From Sinorhizobium glycinis (GTDB taxonomy: Bacteria > Pseudomonadota > Alphaproteobacteria > Rhizobiales > Rhizobiaceae): a stretch of DNA of 64,000 nt. The stretch lies in assembly GCF_001651865.1 (NCBI RefSeq), contig NZ_LPUX01000053.1:124001-188000 (forward strand). Direction: 5' to 3'. Position numbers and translations under genes: made by a program. Of this stretch, positions 30,737 through 40,319 are shown piece after piece; the first letter of the stretch is position 1, and every line of letters starts with the position of its first letter. The notes under the pieces were generated by a model. The model saw only the letters and a program-made list of their open reading frames with translations. It had not been told where the DNA came from and did not search any database.

Positions 30737-31201
30737 ATGGCAACCTTCGTTCAGAAGCCTGCAGAGGTGGAGAAGAAGTGGATCCTCATCGACGCCGAAG
30801 GCCTCGTTGTCGGTCGCCTCGCTTCCATCATCGCAAACCGCCTGCGCGGCAAGCATAAGGCCACCTTCACGCCCCACGTCGACGACGGCGACAACGTCAT
30901 CGTGATCAACGCCGAGAAGGCCGTCCTCACCGGCAAGAAGTACACCGACAAGAAGTACTACTGGCACACCGGCTATCCCGGCGGCATCAAGGAGCGCACC
31001 GCGCGCCAGATCATCGAAGGCCGCTTCCCGGAGCGCGTCATCGAGAAGGCCGTTGAGCGCATGGTTCCGCGTGGCCCGCTCGGCCGCCGCCAGATGAAGA
31101 ACCTGCGTGTCTACGCCGGTTCCAACCACCCGCATGAAGCACAGCAGCCGACCGTCCTCGACGTCGCCAAGCTGAACAGCAAGAACACAAGGAGCGCCTG
31201 A
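30737..31201 (+). CDS. rplM: 50S ribosomal protein L13
   Basis: A 154-residue ribosomal protein. Family segments are visible: [34 protein letters not shown] and [18 protein letters not shown]. It starts at 30737 ([15 protein letters not shown]). rpsI begins 2 nt after the stop, so the two ribosomal genes form the usual L13-S9 operon. A strong promoter lies 113 nt upstream. Confidence 0.98.
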   Translation: MATFVQKPAEVEKKWILIDAEGLVVGRLASIIANRLRGKHKATFTPHVDDGDNVIVINAEKAVLTGKKYTDKKYYWHTGYPGGIKERTARQIIEGRFPERVIEKAVERMVPRGPLGRRQMKNLRVYAGSNHPHEAQQPTVLDVAKLNSKNTRSA

Positions 31202-31203
31202 TA

Positions 31204-31671
31204 ATGGCTGACCTTTCCGCTCTCAAGGATATCGCCACGACCGCGGAACCGGCCGCTCCGGTTCACGTCAAGAAGGTCGATGCGCAGGGTCGCTCCTACG
31301 CGACCGGCAAGCGCAAGGACGCCGTCGCCCGCGTTTGGGTCAAGGCCGGCTCCGGCAAGATCACCGTCAACGGCAAGCCCTTTTCGGCTTACTTCGCCCG
31401 TCCGGTTCTGCAGATGATCCTGCAGCAGCCGATCGTCGCGGCTGCCCGTGACGGCCAGTTCGACATCGACGCAACCGTTGCCGGCGGCGGCCTCTCCGGC
31501 CAGGCCGGTGCCGTTCGTCACGGTATCGCCAAGGCTCTCACCTACTTCGAACCGGGCCTGCGCTCCGTTCTGAAGCGTGGCGGCTTCCTCACCCGCGACA
31601 GCCGCGTGGTCGAGCGTAAGAAGTACGGCCGTGCAAAGGCACGCCGTTCGTTCCAGTTCTCGAAGCGTTAA
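31204..31671 (+). CDS. rpsI: 30S ribosomal protein S9
   Basis: A 155-residue ribosomal protein with an N-terminal alphaproteobacterial extension (about residues 1-28). The core is [20 protein letters not shown], and the C-terminus ends with [13 protein letters not shown], the tail that reaches the P-site tRNA. It is the second gene of the rplM-rpsI operon and is followed by an intrinsic terminator. Confidence 0.98.
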   Translation: MADLSALKDIATTAEPAAPVHVKKVDAQGRSYATGKRKDAVARVWVKAGSGKITVNGKPFSAYFARPVLQMILQQPIVAAARDGQFDIDATVAGGGLSGQAGAVRHGIAKALTYFEPGLRSVLKRGGFLTRDSRVVERKKYGRAKARRSFQFSKR

Positions 31672-31694
31672 TCGCTCACAGAATTGCGAGATCG

Positions 31695-31719
31695 AAAGGC
31701 GGGGCTCAGCTCCGCCTTT
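31695..31719 (+). terminator. intrinsic terminator of rplM-rpsI
   Basis: AAAGGCGGGGC and GCTCCGCCTTT pair over 11 bp with one G-U and a 3-nt loop, followed by TTCTTTT. It lies 23 nt after the rpsI stop. Confidence 0.88.
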
Positions 31720-31750
31720 TTCTTTTGCGGATCGATCATGGGAGTATCGG

Positions 31751-32086
31751 ATGCCCTTCGCCAAATTGCCTGCCCCGCCCTACTACGTCGTCTGCTTCTC
31801 TTCCGCCCGAACCGAAGGCGACAACGGGTATGGAGAGATCGCCGACGCCATGGAGGAATTGGCACGGGAGCAGCCCGGCTTTCTCGGTATAGAGAGCGTT
31901 CGCGGCAATGACGGCTTCGGGATCACCAATGCCTTCTGGCGCGATGAAGACTCCATCAGAGCCTGGAAACGAAACGTGGATCATCTCGCCGCGCAAAAAC
32001 AGGGCCGTGCGGAATGGTACAGCCACTACGAGGTGCGCGTGGCGCGGGTCGAACGCGCCTACGGCTTCAGCAAGGCAGAGGGTTGA
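31751..32086 (+). CDS. antibiotic-biosynthesis-monooxygenase-like (ABM) protein
   Basis: A 111-residue dimeric alpha/beta-barrel protein. The pattern YYVVCFSSART, EQPGFLGIESVRG, FWRDEDSIRAWKRNVDHLAA and WYSHYEVRVARVERAY matches small ABM/heme-degrading-type proteins. The start at 31751 (MPFAKLPAPP) follows GGGAG. The agmatinase gene begins 2 nt after its stop, indicating cotranscription. The actual substrate is unknown; many such proteins have no demonstrated oxygenase activity. Confidence 0.82.
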   Translation: MPFAKLPAPPYYVVCFSSARTEGDNGYGEIADAMEELAREQPGFLGIESVRGNDGFGITNAFWRDEDSIRAWKRNVDHLAAQKQGRAEWYSHYEVRVARVERAYGFSKAEG

Positions 32087-32088
32087 AG

Positions 32089-33045
32089 ATGGCCCCGAAA
32101 ACCATCGATCACGCGATTACCGCCGGTTCGCTGCACAGTGCCGCCACCGACCCGACGCATGCCGGCGTGCTTTCCTTCATGCGCCGCAAATATTCGAAGC
32201 AGCTTGAAGGCGTGGATGCCGTCGTCTGGGGCATTCCCTTCGACGCCGCCACCTCGAACCGACCCGGCGCCCGCTTCGGCCCGCAGGCGATCCGCCGCGC
32301 CTCGGCGATCTTCGACAACGATCCGCAATATCCGTTCCAACGCGATCTCTTCGCCGACATGGCGACGATCGACTACGGCGACTGCCTGCTCGACTACGGC
32401 AACCATGCCAAGACACCCGGCTCGATCGAGCGGGAGGCGGCAAAGATCCTGAAATCGGGCGCCTACCTGCTGACGCTCGGCGGCGACCACTTCGTCACCT
32501 ATCCCATCCTCAAGGCGCATGCGGAACTCCACGGCCCCCTCGCCCTCGTGCAGTTCGACGCTCATCAGGACACCTGGCCGGATGAGAAGGGCCGCATCGA
32601 CCACGGCTCCTTCGTCGGCCGCGCCGCGCGCGAGGGGCTGATCGACGTCGACCGCTCGATCCAGATCGGCGTCCGAACGCATGCGCCCGAAGACTGCGGC
32701 ATCCGCATCGTCTACGGCTACGAAGTCGAGGAGATGCGTGCCGAGGAGATCGCAGACACGATCGTGCGACATGTCGGCAGCCATTCGGCCTACCTGACCT
32801 TCGACATCGACTGCCTTGACCCCGCCTTTGCGCCCGGCACCGGCACGCCGGTCGCCGGCGGTCCGTCGAGCGCCAAGATACTCTCGGTACTGCGCAAACT
32901 GGGCGCGCTCCACATCGCCGGCAGCGACGTGGTCGAGGTAGCGCCTGCGTATGACCACGCCGACATGACCGCCATTGCTGGGTCGACTATCGCAATGTAT
33001 ATGCTGGGTCTCAGGGCCGAGTGGCTCGCGGAGCGGCGCGGCTGA
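32089..33045 (+). CDS. speB: agmatinase / ureohydrolase-family protein
   Basis: A 318-residue ureohydrolase. The Mn-binding motifs are visible: LTLGGDHFVTYP, FDAHQDTWP and LTFDIDCLDPAFAPGTGTP. Agmatinase cleaves agmatine to putrescine and urea. Related enzymes acting on guanidinobutyrate or proclavaminate cannot be excluded from motifs alone. It is cotranscribed with the ABM-like gene, and argC follows 78 nt downstream on the same strand. Confidence 0.88.
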   Translation: MAPKTIDHAITAGSLHSAATDPTHAGVLSFMRRKYSKQLEGVDAVVWGIPFDAATSNRPGARFGPQAIRRASAIFDNDPQYPFQRDLFADMATIDYGDCLLDYGNHAKTPGSIEREAAKILKSGAYLLTLGGDHFVTYPILKAHAELHGPLALVQFDAHQDTWPDEKGRIDHGSFVGRAAREGLIDVDRSIQIGVRTHAPEDCGIRIVYGYEVEEMRAEEIADTIVRHVGSHSAYLTFDIDCLDPAFAPGTGTPVAGGPSSAKILSVLRKLGALHIAGSDVVEVAPAYDHADMTAIAGSTIAMYMLGLRAEWLAERRG

Positions 33046-33123
33046 TGCCCTGAGAAATCGAATCAATTCTATGCCAGATCGATTCCGGAAAACTCCGTAA
33101 CCATCTGCGGGAGCAGGAAAATC

Positions 33124-34056
33124 ATGAAACCGAAGATCTTCATCGATGGCGAACACGGCACGACGGGCTTGCAGATCCGTGCGCGCATGGCCGGTCGCTC
33201 GGATCTCGAGCTCCTGTCGATTCCGGAAGCGGAACGCCGCAATGCCGCGATGCGCGAAGATCTGCTGAACGGCGCAGACATCGCCATCCTTTGCCTGCCG
33301 GACGACGCCTCGCGCGAGGCGGTCGCCATGGTCGCCGGCAACAACCGGGTGCGAATCATCGATACGTCGACCGCGCATCGCGTCGCGCCGGACTGGGCCT
33401 ACGGCTTTGCCGAGATGGACAAGGCACAGCCCACCAAGATCCGCGACGCGCGCCACGTCTCCAATCCCGGCTGCTACCCGACCGGCGCGATCGGCGTGAT
33501 CCGGCCCTTACGCCAGGCAGGCATCCTGCCGGACGGCTATCCGGTGACGGTCAACGCGGTCTCGGGCTATACCGGCGGCGGCAAGCAGATGATCGCGCAG
33601 ATCGAGGACGAGAACCATCCCGACCGCATCAGCGCGCCGCACTTCCTCTATGGCCTCCCTCTCAAGCACAAGCACGTGCCGGAAATGAAGATGCACGGCA
33701 TGCTCGAGCGCGCTCCGATCTTCTCACCGTCGGTCGGCAAGTTCCCGCAAGGCATGATCGTGCAGGTGCCGCTCTATCTCGACGATCTCGCCGCCGGCGC
33801 GACGCTGGAGAGCATTCATGGCGCGCTCGTGCAGCATTACGCCGGCCAGTCGATCGTCGAGGTGGTCCCGCTTGCCGAAAGCGCAAAGCTTGGCAGGATC
33901 GACGCGGCGGAGCTTGCCGGCAAGGATACTATGAAGCTCTTCGTCTTCGGCACCCCGGGTGGCGCCCATGTGAACCTCGTCGCCCTGCTCGACAATCTGG
34001 GCAAGGGCGCCTCGGGCGCCGCCGTCCAGAACATGGACCTGATGCTCTCTGCCTGA
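33124..34056 (+). CDS. argC: N-acetyl-gamma-glutamyl-phosphate reductase (short type)
   Basis: A 310-residue enzyme of arginine synthesis. The NADP loop is [18 protein letters not shown], and the catalytic Cys is residue 117 in SNPGCYPTG. At 310 residues it belongs to the shorter ArgC class rather than the 340-residue enterobacterial type. Proximity to agmatinase may reflect related arginine/polyamine metabolism. It ends at a terminator shared with the convergent ctaA. Confidence 0.95.
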   Translation: MKPKIFIDGEHGTTGLQIRARMAGRSDLELLSIPEAERRNAAMREDLLNGADIAILCLPDDASREAVAMVAGNNRVRIIDTSTAHRVAPDWAYGFAEMDKAQPTKIRDARHVSNPGCYPTGAIGVIRPLRQAGILPDGYPVTVNAVSGYTGGGKQMIAQIEDENHPDRISAPHFLYGLPLKHKHVPEMKMHGMLERAPIFSPSVGKFPQGMIVQVPLYLDDLAAGATLESIHGALVQHYAGQSIVEVVPLAESAKLGRIDAAELAGKDTMKLFVFGTPGGAHVNLVALLDNLGKGASGAAVQNMDLMLSA

Positions 34057-34071
34057 CAAAAGGCTCAAAAA

Positions 34072-34107
34072 CGGAAAACCCGGCAGCCTTCACTGCCGGG
34101 GTTTCCG
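34072..34107. terminator. bidirectional intrinsic terminator between argC and ctaA
   Basis: CGGAAAACCCGGCAG and CTGCCGGGGTTTCCG form a 15-bp stem with one mismatch and a 6-nt loop. T-rich tracts follow on both strands (TTTG on plus, TTTTTGAGCC on minus). argC and ctaA converge here. Confidence 0.85.
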
Positions 34108-34128
34108 TTTGTCCAATGCGACGGCCGG

Positions 34129-35232
34129 TCAGTCGCGGACTTCGATGGCTGTGGGCCTCGGATATTCGCCTATGAAACCGCGCCAATGGGCGATCGCGAA
34201 GCCGAGCACCACAAGCGCGCCCGCCTGGTGCAGCACGCCCCAGCCGATCGGCACCTGCAGGAGAAGCGTGGTGATCCCGACCACCGCCTGGATGGTGACC
34301 AGCGCAAAGAGAAGCACGGAACGGCGTGCGTGCGTGGTGCCCGGCGCGGCCCTGAGGGCCACCACCATATGCGCGAGGACGAGTGCAAACAGCAGGTAGG
34401 CGCCGGCGCGGTGCAGGAATTGCACGGTCTTCGGATTCTCGAAGAGATTGATCCAGGCAGGCTGCTGCACGAAAAGATCGACGGGCACGACGGCGCCATC
34501 CATCAGTGGCCAGGTGTTGTAGCTCAAGCCTGCGTCGAGACCGGCGACCAGAGCGCCGAGATAGATCTGGAAGAGGCTCATCGCGGCGATGATGCCGGCC
34601 ATCGTTTGCGACCTTCTCGTCGGCGCCGCGTCGCCGGAATGCGGCGAAAGCCCGCGATAGATCCACATGCAGGCGGCAAAGATCAGACAGGCGATGACGA
34701 GATGCGTGGCCAGTCGATATTGGCTGACTTCGGTCCGTTCGACGAGGCCCGAGGAAACCATCCACCAGCCGATGAAACCCTGAACGCCCCCGAGCGCCAG
34801 GATGCCGAGGAGCGGCAGCCGCAGTCGCCGCTCGACCCGTCCGGCCAGCCAGAAGAAAAGAAGCGGCAGGGCGAAGACCACGCCGATTCCGCGCGCGAGC
34901 AGCCGGTGCGCCCACTCCCACCAGAAGATCGTCTTGAACTCGTCGACCGTCATTCCCTTGTTCATCTGTTCATATTGAGGAATGCGCTGGTAAAGGCGGA
35001 ACTCCTCCTCCCACTCTTCCGCGGACAAGGGCGGAACGACGCCGTGGATCGGCTTCCATTGGGTGATCGATAGGCCGGACTCGGTCAAGCGCGTCGCGCC
35101 GCCGACAATCACCAGTGCAAACAGGGCAAACAGGACGACGGCGAGCCAGCCGCGGATCTGTCGGCGATTGCGCTCGGTTCTGTCGATCTCGCTCCGCAGC
35201 GTCCGTTCCGTTGCCAGGTCGGCATGCGCCAT
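34129..35232 (-). CDS. ctaA: heme A synthase (COX15/CtaA family)
   Basis: A 367-residue integral membrane enzyme that converts heme O to heme A for aa3-type oxidase. About eight helices are visible. Conserved His-containing segments include [45 protein letters not shown] and [18 protein letters not shown], the expected heme ligands. The start at 35232 ([15 protein letters not shown]) follows AGAGGAAG. It is convergent with argC and divergent from the DUF2842 gene. Confidence 0.94.
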   Translation of the reverse strand: MAHADLATERTLRSEIDRTERNRRQIRGWLAVVLFALFALVIVGGATRLTESGLSITQWKPIHGVVPPLSAEEWEEEFRLYQRIPQYEQMNKGMTVDEFKTIFWWEWAHRLLARGIGVVFALPLLFFWLAGRVERRLRLPLLGILALGGVQGFIGWWMVSSGLVERTEVSQYRLATHLVIACLIFAACMWIYRGLSPHSGDAAPTRRSQTMAGIIAAMSLFQIYLGALVAGLDAGLSYNTWPLMDGAVVPVDLFVQQPAWINLFENPKTVQFLHRAGAYLLFALVLAHMVVALRAAPGTTHARRSVLLFALVTIQAVVGITTLLLQVPIGWGVLHQAGALVVLGFAIAHWRGFIGEYPRPTAIEVRD

Positions 35233-35445
35233 AACGTCTTCCTCTTTGCCAGCGGCAGCCCCGTAAAGAACGGGTTGCCTGCCGAGCCGGTCCGAAAGCC
35301 GTTGATTTGCACCAGAGCGCCGTGCAAAACAAGACCGAAGCCTTTGCGGCATGCCGTCGCGGCCGATTCCAGGTTGAGCGGGATGCGGCGAGCCGCACCC
35401 GCTTTTTCATCATCCCGCCCGATGCCGTCATCCGAAAGAAATCCG

Positions 35446-35658
35446 ATGCCCATACGCCTCAGAAAACTCATCGGCACCATCCTCATCATCATCCTCGTCA
35501 TCTTCTATGCGCTGGCGGCGGTCACCTTTGCCTCCCTTCTCCTCGGCGCGTCACCCTGGTGGGTCCATCTGCTCTATTTCTTCTTCACCGGGCTCCTATG
35601 GATCCTTCCCGCGATGCTGATCATCAAATGGATGGAAAAACCCGCAAACAACCGCTGA
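35446..35658 (+). CDS. DUF2842-type small membrane protein (70 aa)
   Basis: A 70-residue protein starting MPIRLRKLIGTILIIILVIF. It has two hydrophobic helices (about residues 8-31 and 38-61) and ends with KWMEKPANNR, a pattern typical of the alphaproteobacterial DUF2842 family. The ATG at 35446 has a purine-rich GAAAGAAA site. The metallophosphoesterase gene starts 17 nt after its stop. Function is unknown; neighbours of this family are often cytochrome oxidase assembly genes, as here. Confidence 0.82.
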   Translation: MPIRLRKLIGTILIIILVIFYALAAVTFASLLLGASPWWVHLLYFFFTGLLWILPAMLIIKWMEKPANNR

Positions 35659-35675
35659 CCAACCGAGGCGCTGCA

Positions 35676-36416
35676 ATGAAGATCGCCGTCATCTCCGATA
35701 TTCACGGCAACGATCTGGCGCTCGAGGCGGTGCTGGCGGATATCAGCGCCCAAGGGATCCAAGACGCCGTCAATCTCGGCGACCATCTGAGCGGCCCGCT
35801 CAATGCCGCGCGCACCGCCGACATTCTGATCGGCCGCAAGGTGCCGGCGATCCGCGGCAATCATGATCGCTATCTTCTGACGCTTGACCCTCGCGAAATG
35901 GGACTGTCCGACCGTGCGGCATACGACGAGCTCGAGCCGCGCCACACGGACTGGCTCGCTACACTGCCGGAAACACTCGCCTATCGCGACACGGTCTTCC
36001 TCTGCCACGGCACGCCCGCAAGCGACGAGACCTATTGGATGGAGGCGTTGACGGCCGACGGCATCGTCCACATGGCGGCGCGTGCGGCGATCGAACGTTT
36101 CGCCGAGGGTATCGGCTACCCGGTGATCCTCTGCGGACACACCCACATTCCGCGGGCGGTGCGGCTGGCGAACGGGCGCCTCCTCGTCAATCCCGGCAGC
36201 GTCGGCTGCCCCGGCTACGACGATGACCAGCCGGTGGCACACAAGGTCGAAACCGGCTCGCCGGACGCGCGATATGCCATCCTGGAACACAATGGCGTCG
36301 ATTGGAGCGTCACTTTCCGCTGCGTGCCCTACGACCACATGGCGATGTCGCGCCTTGCTGCGGATCGCAACCGGCCGGAATGGGCAAGAGTGCTCGCGAC
36401 CGGCTTCCTGGATTGA
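35676..36416 (+). CDS. YfcE/MJ0936-type metallophosphoesterase
   Basis: A 246-residue calcineurin-like phosphoesterase. Metal ligands are D8/H10 (VISDIHGN), D36 (NLGDHLSG), N62/H63 (IRGNHDRY), then LCHGTP, LCGHTHIPRAV and the GSVGCPG loop. It is probably a small-molecule or nucleotide phosphodiesterase rather than a DNA nuclease. It is likely cotranscribed with the DUF2842 gene 17 nt upstream. No substrate can be assigned. Confidence 0.88.
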   Translation: MKIAVISDIHGNDLALEAVLADISAQGIQDAVNLGDHLSGPLNAARTADILIGRKVPAIRGNHDRYLLTLDPREMGLSDRAAYDELEPRHTDWLATLPETLAYRDTVFLCHGTPASDETYWMEALTADGIVHMAARAAIERFAEGIGYPVILCGHTHIPRAVRLANGRLLVNPGSVGCPGYDDDQPVAHKVETGSPDARYAILEHNGVDWSVTFRCVPYDHMAMSRLAADRNRPEWARVLATGFLD

Positions 36417-36418
36417 GG

Positions 36419-36547
36419 CTACCGCGTCGTTTCGAGTGCCTCAGTGTCGGGGCGGGTGATCGCCGCGATGTGGAGCGGGAGCTTGGCGCCAGGGTCCGGC
36501 AGGGCATGGCTCATCAGCAGCTCCACCATTCGAGTACTTCGCGACAT
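36419..36547 (-). CDS. possible small protein (42 aa), convergent with the metallophosphoesterase
   Basis: An open frame of 42 codons starting MSRSTRMVELLMSHALPDPG with codon choice like neighbouring genes (for example GAG CTG CTG ATG AGC, ATC GCG GCG ATC ACC CGC). No clear ribosome-binding site or domain is seen. A longer start at 36631 (70 codons) is possible. The rest of the 309-nt gap 36417-36725 shows nothing else. It could equally be a gene remnant. Confidence 0.28.
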   Translation of the reverse strand: MSRSTRMVELLMSHALPDPGAKLPLHIAAITRPDTEALETTR

Positions 36548-36725
36548 TCGTACCGGCTGCGTGATGTAACGCCCCAGCGACGATTTCCAAGCCGCGGATG
36601 AACCGCTCGCTTCATGCTTTGCTAACCGCATTTACCGGTCGCGGAAGAAGCCACGACGGCTTTAATGGGATTTAGCGATTTTTGCCGCCCAATCGAGACA
36701 CCACGCATGCTGAACGACCCGAGAG

Positions 36726-37970
36726 ATGGCCAATCCCTGTTTCACCCTTGCCGCCCCGAGCGGGCATTCGACGTGCGACCGTCCGACGCACCCGGTTGCC
36801 CAAAGTCGCCACGCAGACCGGATCACGCTTTCCGTTCATCGTGACATGTCGGAGCTTGAGGCGGACTGGCGGGCGCTCGATACAAACAAGCTGAACTCCT
36901 TGCACCAGAGCTTCGATTGGTGCGCCGCCTGGAAGAGCGCGCATGAGAGCCAATTGCTGGTGGTGCGCGGCGGCATTGGCGGGCAACCGCTTTTCCTCCT
37001 GCCATTCGAGATCGAACGCGGTCGCTTGTTCCGCACCGCCAGGCTGATCGCTACTGGGCACAGCAATCTCAACACCGGGCTATTTGCCGCCGAGATCGAA
37101 CGCGTGCCGCGGGACGAACTCTTCCGCTTGCTGACCGGAGGAATTCGCCGCGCACTTCGCGCATATGCCGATGTCGTCGCTCTGGAAAAAACGCCGGCAG
37201 CCTGGCGCGGCCTGCCCCATCCCCTCGCCGTCCTGCCCGCGATCTCCAATCCGAACGCCTCTTTCCAGCTCGGGCTCGCCGGCGACATGGAGCGTACGCT
37301 TGTCCAGCTCAACGCAAAACGCCGGCGCAAGAAGATGCGTCTCTCCGAAAGGCGTCTCGCGGAACTCGGCGGCTACGACTACGTGATCGCCCGTGAGCCG
37401 GCGGAAGCGCATGCGCTGCTGGATGCCTTCTTCCGACAGAAGGCCGCGCGCCTGGAGGCCCAGGGCCTGCCGGACGTCTTCGACGACCCGCAGACGCGCG
37501 CCTTCTTTCGCCTGTTGATCGAACGGCAGTCCGCCGGCGACAGGCTGCTCGAACTCAACGCGATCCGCCTCAAGGGCGAGCATCAGGGCAGGATCATCGC
37601 CGTGACCGGGCTGTCGCGAAAAGGCGACCACGTCATCTGCCAGTTCGGTTCGATCGACGACGCGATCGCTGCCGACAGCAGCCCCGGCGAGCTGCTGTTC
37701 TACCGGGTGATCGAACGACTCTGCGGCGAAGGCGTCGCACTCTTCGATTTCGGCATCGGCGACCAGCCCTACAAGCGATCGTGGTGCACGATGGAGACCG
37801 CCTTGCGGGACATCACCCTGCCGCTGACGGTGCGCGGATATGGGGCAGCCGGCCTGCACCGTGCCATCGTCCGCGCCAAGCGCGCCATCAAGGCCAACCG
37901 CACCCTTTATGCATTCGTGCAGCGACGACGGCGCCAGTTGCGGGCCACTGCAGAAATCGCGGAAGATTGA
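36726..37970 (+). CDS. GNAT-fold acetyltransferase-like protein (BioF2/cellulose-synthesis type)
   Basis: A 414-residue protein of the GNAT/FemAB-like group (PF13480 type). The signature region includes LNAKRRRKKMRLSERRL, then the C-terminal half with GRIIAVTGLSRKGDHVICQF and VALFDFGIGDQPYKRSWC. Such proteins are regularly encoded in exopolysaccharide and cellulose loci and may modify the sugar polymer. It opens the surface-polysaccharide locus and converges with the Wzc-like gene. The N-terminal 34 residues are poorly conserved-looking, so the real start may be downstream. Confidence 0.8.
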   Translation: MANPCFTLAAPSGHSTCDRPTHPVAQSRHADRITLSVHRDMSELEADWRALDTNKLNSLHQSFDWCAAWKSAHESQLLVVRGGIGGQPLFLLPFEIERGRLFRTARLIATGHSNLNTGLFAAEIERVPRDELFRLLTGGIRRALRAYADVVALEKTPAAWRGLPHPLAVLPAISNPNASFQLGLAGDMERTLVQLNAKRRRKKMRLSERRLAELGGYDYVIAREPAEAHALLDAFFRQKAARLEAQGLPDVFDDPQTRAFFRLLIERQSAGDRLLELNAIRLKGEHQGRIIAVTGLSRKGDHVICQFGSIDDAIAADSSPGELLFYRVIERLCGEGVALFDFGIGDQPYKRSWCTMETALRDITLPLTVRGYGAAGLHRAIVRAKRAIKANRTLYAFVQRRRRQLRATAEIAED

Positions 37971-37977
37971 GGCCGCT

Positions 37978-40110
37978 TCAGGCCGCGCGGCGGTCGCGAA
38001 GGTCGGGACCGCTTTCGCCGCCACCGGTCATCAGCACGATGTCGCGGTAGCCGGCCTCCCCGAAGCTTGTCAGTTCTTCGATGATCTTTTCCTCGCTCAC
38101 GGACGGCGCCGAAACGATGATTTCGACCTCCTCGCGTCGAGCCACCTTGGCGACGGCAGTTGCGTCGGCCGCACCGCATTCGACCAGCACCACGTCATAG
38201 GCGTTCCTCAGTGCGTCGATGATCATCTGCAGGCGCTCGATGCCGCGCATCGCCGCGTGGGGGTCGGCGTCGCCTTGCGGGATGATATGGGCCTCGGAAA
38301 ATCTGTCCGCATGGATCGTGTCCGTGAACGCGACCTCGCCAGACAGCAGGTTCGTTATTCCGGGCAGATGCGGCGACTGGGCCATCAGCCGCGTCGGGCA
38401 CGCGGAGCCGGAAAGGTCGATGACCACAACCTTGCGTTCCTCTTCGGCGAGCAGACGCGCCAGCATCACAGTTGCCGTCGATCCCTCGTCCCCTCCCGGT
38501 GAGACCGAAACGGCGACCCGAATGTCGTTGCCGAGCAGATGCTCGGCCACCGACTCGATCGAGAAGTCGTGCTCTGCAGCAATGCTTGGCTCTTGCTCCT
38601 CGCGCTCCCTGCCGGCGGGTCCTTCGGCCGCGGCAACGGGTGCCGGCGCCTCGTCCGCGACATGCGGCGTTGTCGGAGTAGCAGTCTCGGACATCTTTCC
38701 GGAACCCGAGACCGGCCTCAGAGCCCTGCCGCTGAAGAGTTCGCCCAGCATGATGACGACGCAGGTGATCAGGAAGCTTGCAAGCGCCGCTACGATCGTG
38801 ATCGGCACCACCTTGGGAAAGCTCGCAACGGTTGGAACCACGGCGTTCGAAATCACCCGGGCATCGGCAGGCGTTGCGTTCGCGGCGGTTCGCGATGTCG
38901 CTTCGCGGTAACGGGCGAGATAGGTCTCCAAAAGCTGACGCTGGGCCGCCGCCTCGCGCTCCAGCGCGCGGAGCCCCACCTCTTCCTCGCCGGCTTGCGC
39001 CGACTGGGCCTTCAGCGCGTTCAACTGCTGAAGCAATTGCTGTTCGCGAAGCTGACCCACCTTCGCCTCGTTGTCGAGGCTGGAGAGGATTTTTCGCGTC
39101 TCCGCACGAATCTGCGCCTGGATGCCCTCGAGCTGTGATTTCAGCCCCTTTAGTCGCGGATGGCCATCAAGCAGCGCTGTCGACATATCGGCGATCTGGG
39201 CCTGCAGACCCGCCTGGTTCTCCTTCAGTCGCTGGATCATCGGCGAGCCCACGATGTCAGTGAGCGTATCGACCGAGCGGCCGTCGGCAAGCGCTGCGCG
39301 CACGCCCTCGGCGCGCGCCGCCGCATTCGCCCTTTCCCCCCGGACCCGCGCCAGCTCGGTTGAGATGTCGGTGAGCTGCCGGGTCGCGAAATTCTCCGTC
39401 TCGCCGGTCGGAAGCAAACCGGATTCGGCACGATAGGCGGCGACCCTGGCCTCCGCCTCGCGAACCTTTTCCCGCAGATTGGCGATTTCCGGCTCCAACC
39501 AGCGGCTGGCTTCGGAGTTGGAGTCGAGCTTCGCACCGCTCTGCAGCGAGAGATAGACTTCGGCCATCTCATTTGGAATTGCAGCGGCGAGCTTTGGATC
39601 CTTGGAGGTGAACGCAATGGCGATCACGCGCGACTTCTCGACCTGATAGACCTGCAGCTTGGTGTTGAACTCCTTCAGTATCCGCTCTTCCGGCGGCAGA
39701 TCGAGCGGATTCTTCTTGAGCCCCAGCATGACCAGGAGATCGGAAATCGCGGAGGGCTGCGCAGACGGATCGAACTCCTCCAGCTCGTGCAGCTTCATAT
39801 TGCGGGCGACCTGCTTGATGAGGTCGGCGGAGCGCAGCACCTGCACCTGGCTGGCGATACCGGACTCGTCGAAAATCCGGTCCGAGCCCGTCTGGGAAAG
39901 CTGGTTCGGGCCGCTGAATTCCGGCTCGCGCGACTCGATCAGGACGCGCGTTTCACTCTCATAAGCCGGCGCGATCATCTTCGCCGCGCCAAAGGCGATC
40001 GCAGCGGCACCGACTGTCGCGAGCATGACGCGGGCGCGACGCTGCCAGATGGCGCGAAAGAGCCCGCCGAGATCGATATCCACATCCTGCTGACCGCCGA
40101 CGCCCGACAT
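37978..40110 (-). CDS. Wzc/ExoP-like polysaccharide copolymerase with degenerate nucleotide-binding domain
   Basis: A 710-residue inner-membrane protein. TM1 lies near residues 28-47 and TM2 near 435-457, with a Wzz-type periplasmic region and long coiled coil between them. The cytoplasmic C-terminal domain is ParA/BY-kinase-like: a Walker A-like SPGGDEGST at 537-545 lacks the P-loop lysine; VVVIDLSGS (561-569) replaces Walker A'; VVLVECGAAD (640-649) is in the Walker B position. There is no C-terminal tyrosine cluster. It probably controls chain length and export without kinase activity. It is divergent from the OPX gene across a 209-nt promoter region. Confidence 0.87.
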   Translation of the reverse strand: MSGVGGQQDVDIDLGGLFRAIWQRRARVMLATVGAAAIAFGAAKMIAPAYESETRVLIESREPEFSGPNQLSQTGSDRIFDESGIASQVQVLRSADLIKQVARNMKLHELEEFDPSAQPSAISDLLVMLGLKKNPLDLPPEERILKEFNTKLQVYQVEKSRVIAIAFTSKDPKLAAAIPNEMAEVYLSLQSGAKLDSNSEASRWLEPEIANLREKVREAEARVAAYRAESGLLPTGETENFATRQLTDISTELARVRGERANAAARAEGVRAALADGRSVDTLTDIVGSPMIQRLKENQAGLQAQIADMSTALLDGHPRLKGLKSQLEGIQAQIRAETRKILSSLDNEAKVGQLREQQLLQQLNALKAQSAQAGEEEVGLRALEREAAAQRQLLETYLARYREATSRTAANATPADARVISNAVVPTVASFPKVVPITIVAALASFLITCVVIMLGELFSGRALRPVSGSGKMSETATPTTPHVADEAPAPVAAAEGPAGREREEQEPSIAAEHDFSIESVAEHLLGNDIRVAVSVSPGGDEGSTATVMLARLLAEEERKVVVIDLSGSACPTRLMAQSPHLPGITNLLSGEVAFTDTIHADRFSEAHIIPQGDADPHAAMRGIERLQMIIDALRNAYDVVLVECGAADATAVAKVARREEVEIIVSAPSVSEEKIIEELTSFGEAGYRDIVLMTGGGESGPDLRDRRAA

Positions 40111-40319
40111 GCCCTACCCCAAAAACTTCCGCGTTGCCTGGAAGGTAAAGGAACATGGTAACGCAACGGTTAATCGTCGGCACAACCGTGAGGTGTCCGC
40201 CTCGGCGACGGATCGGACGCAGCCGTGCCGGCGAATTCCACCGGGAGTTTACCGGCTATTAACCCTAACGGATCGATAACATCGCGGAGAGGTGATCATT
40301 TCCGGAGCCGAAGACCCGC

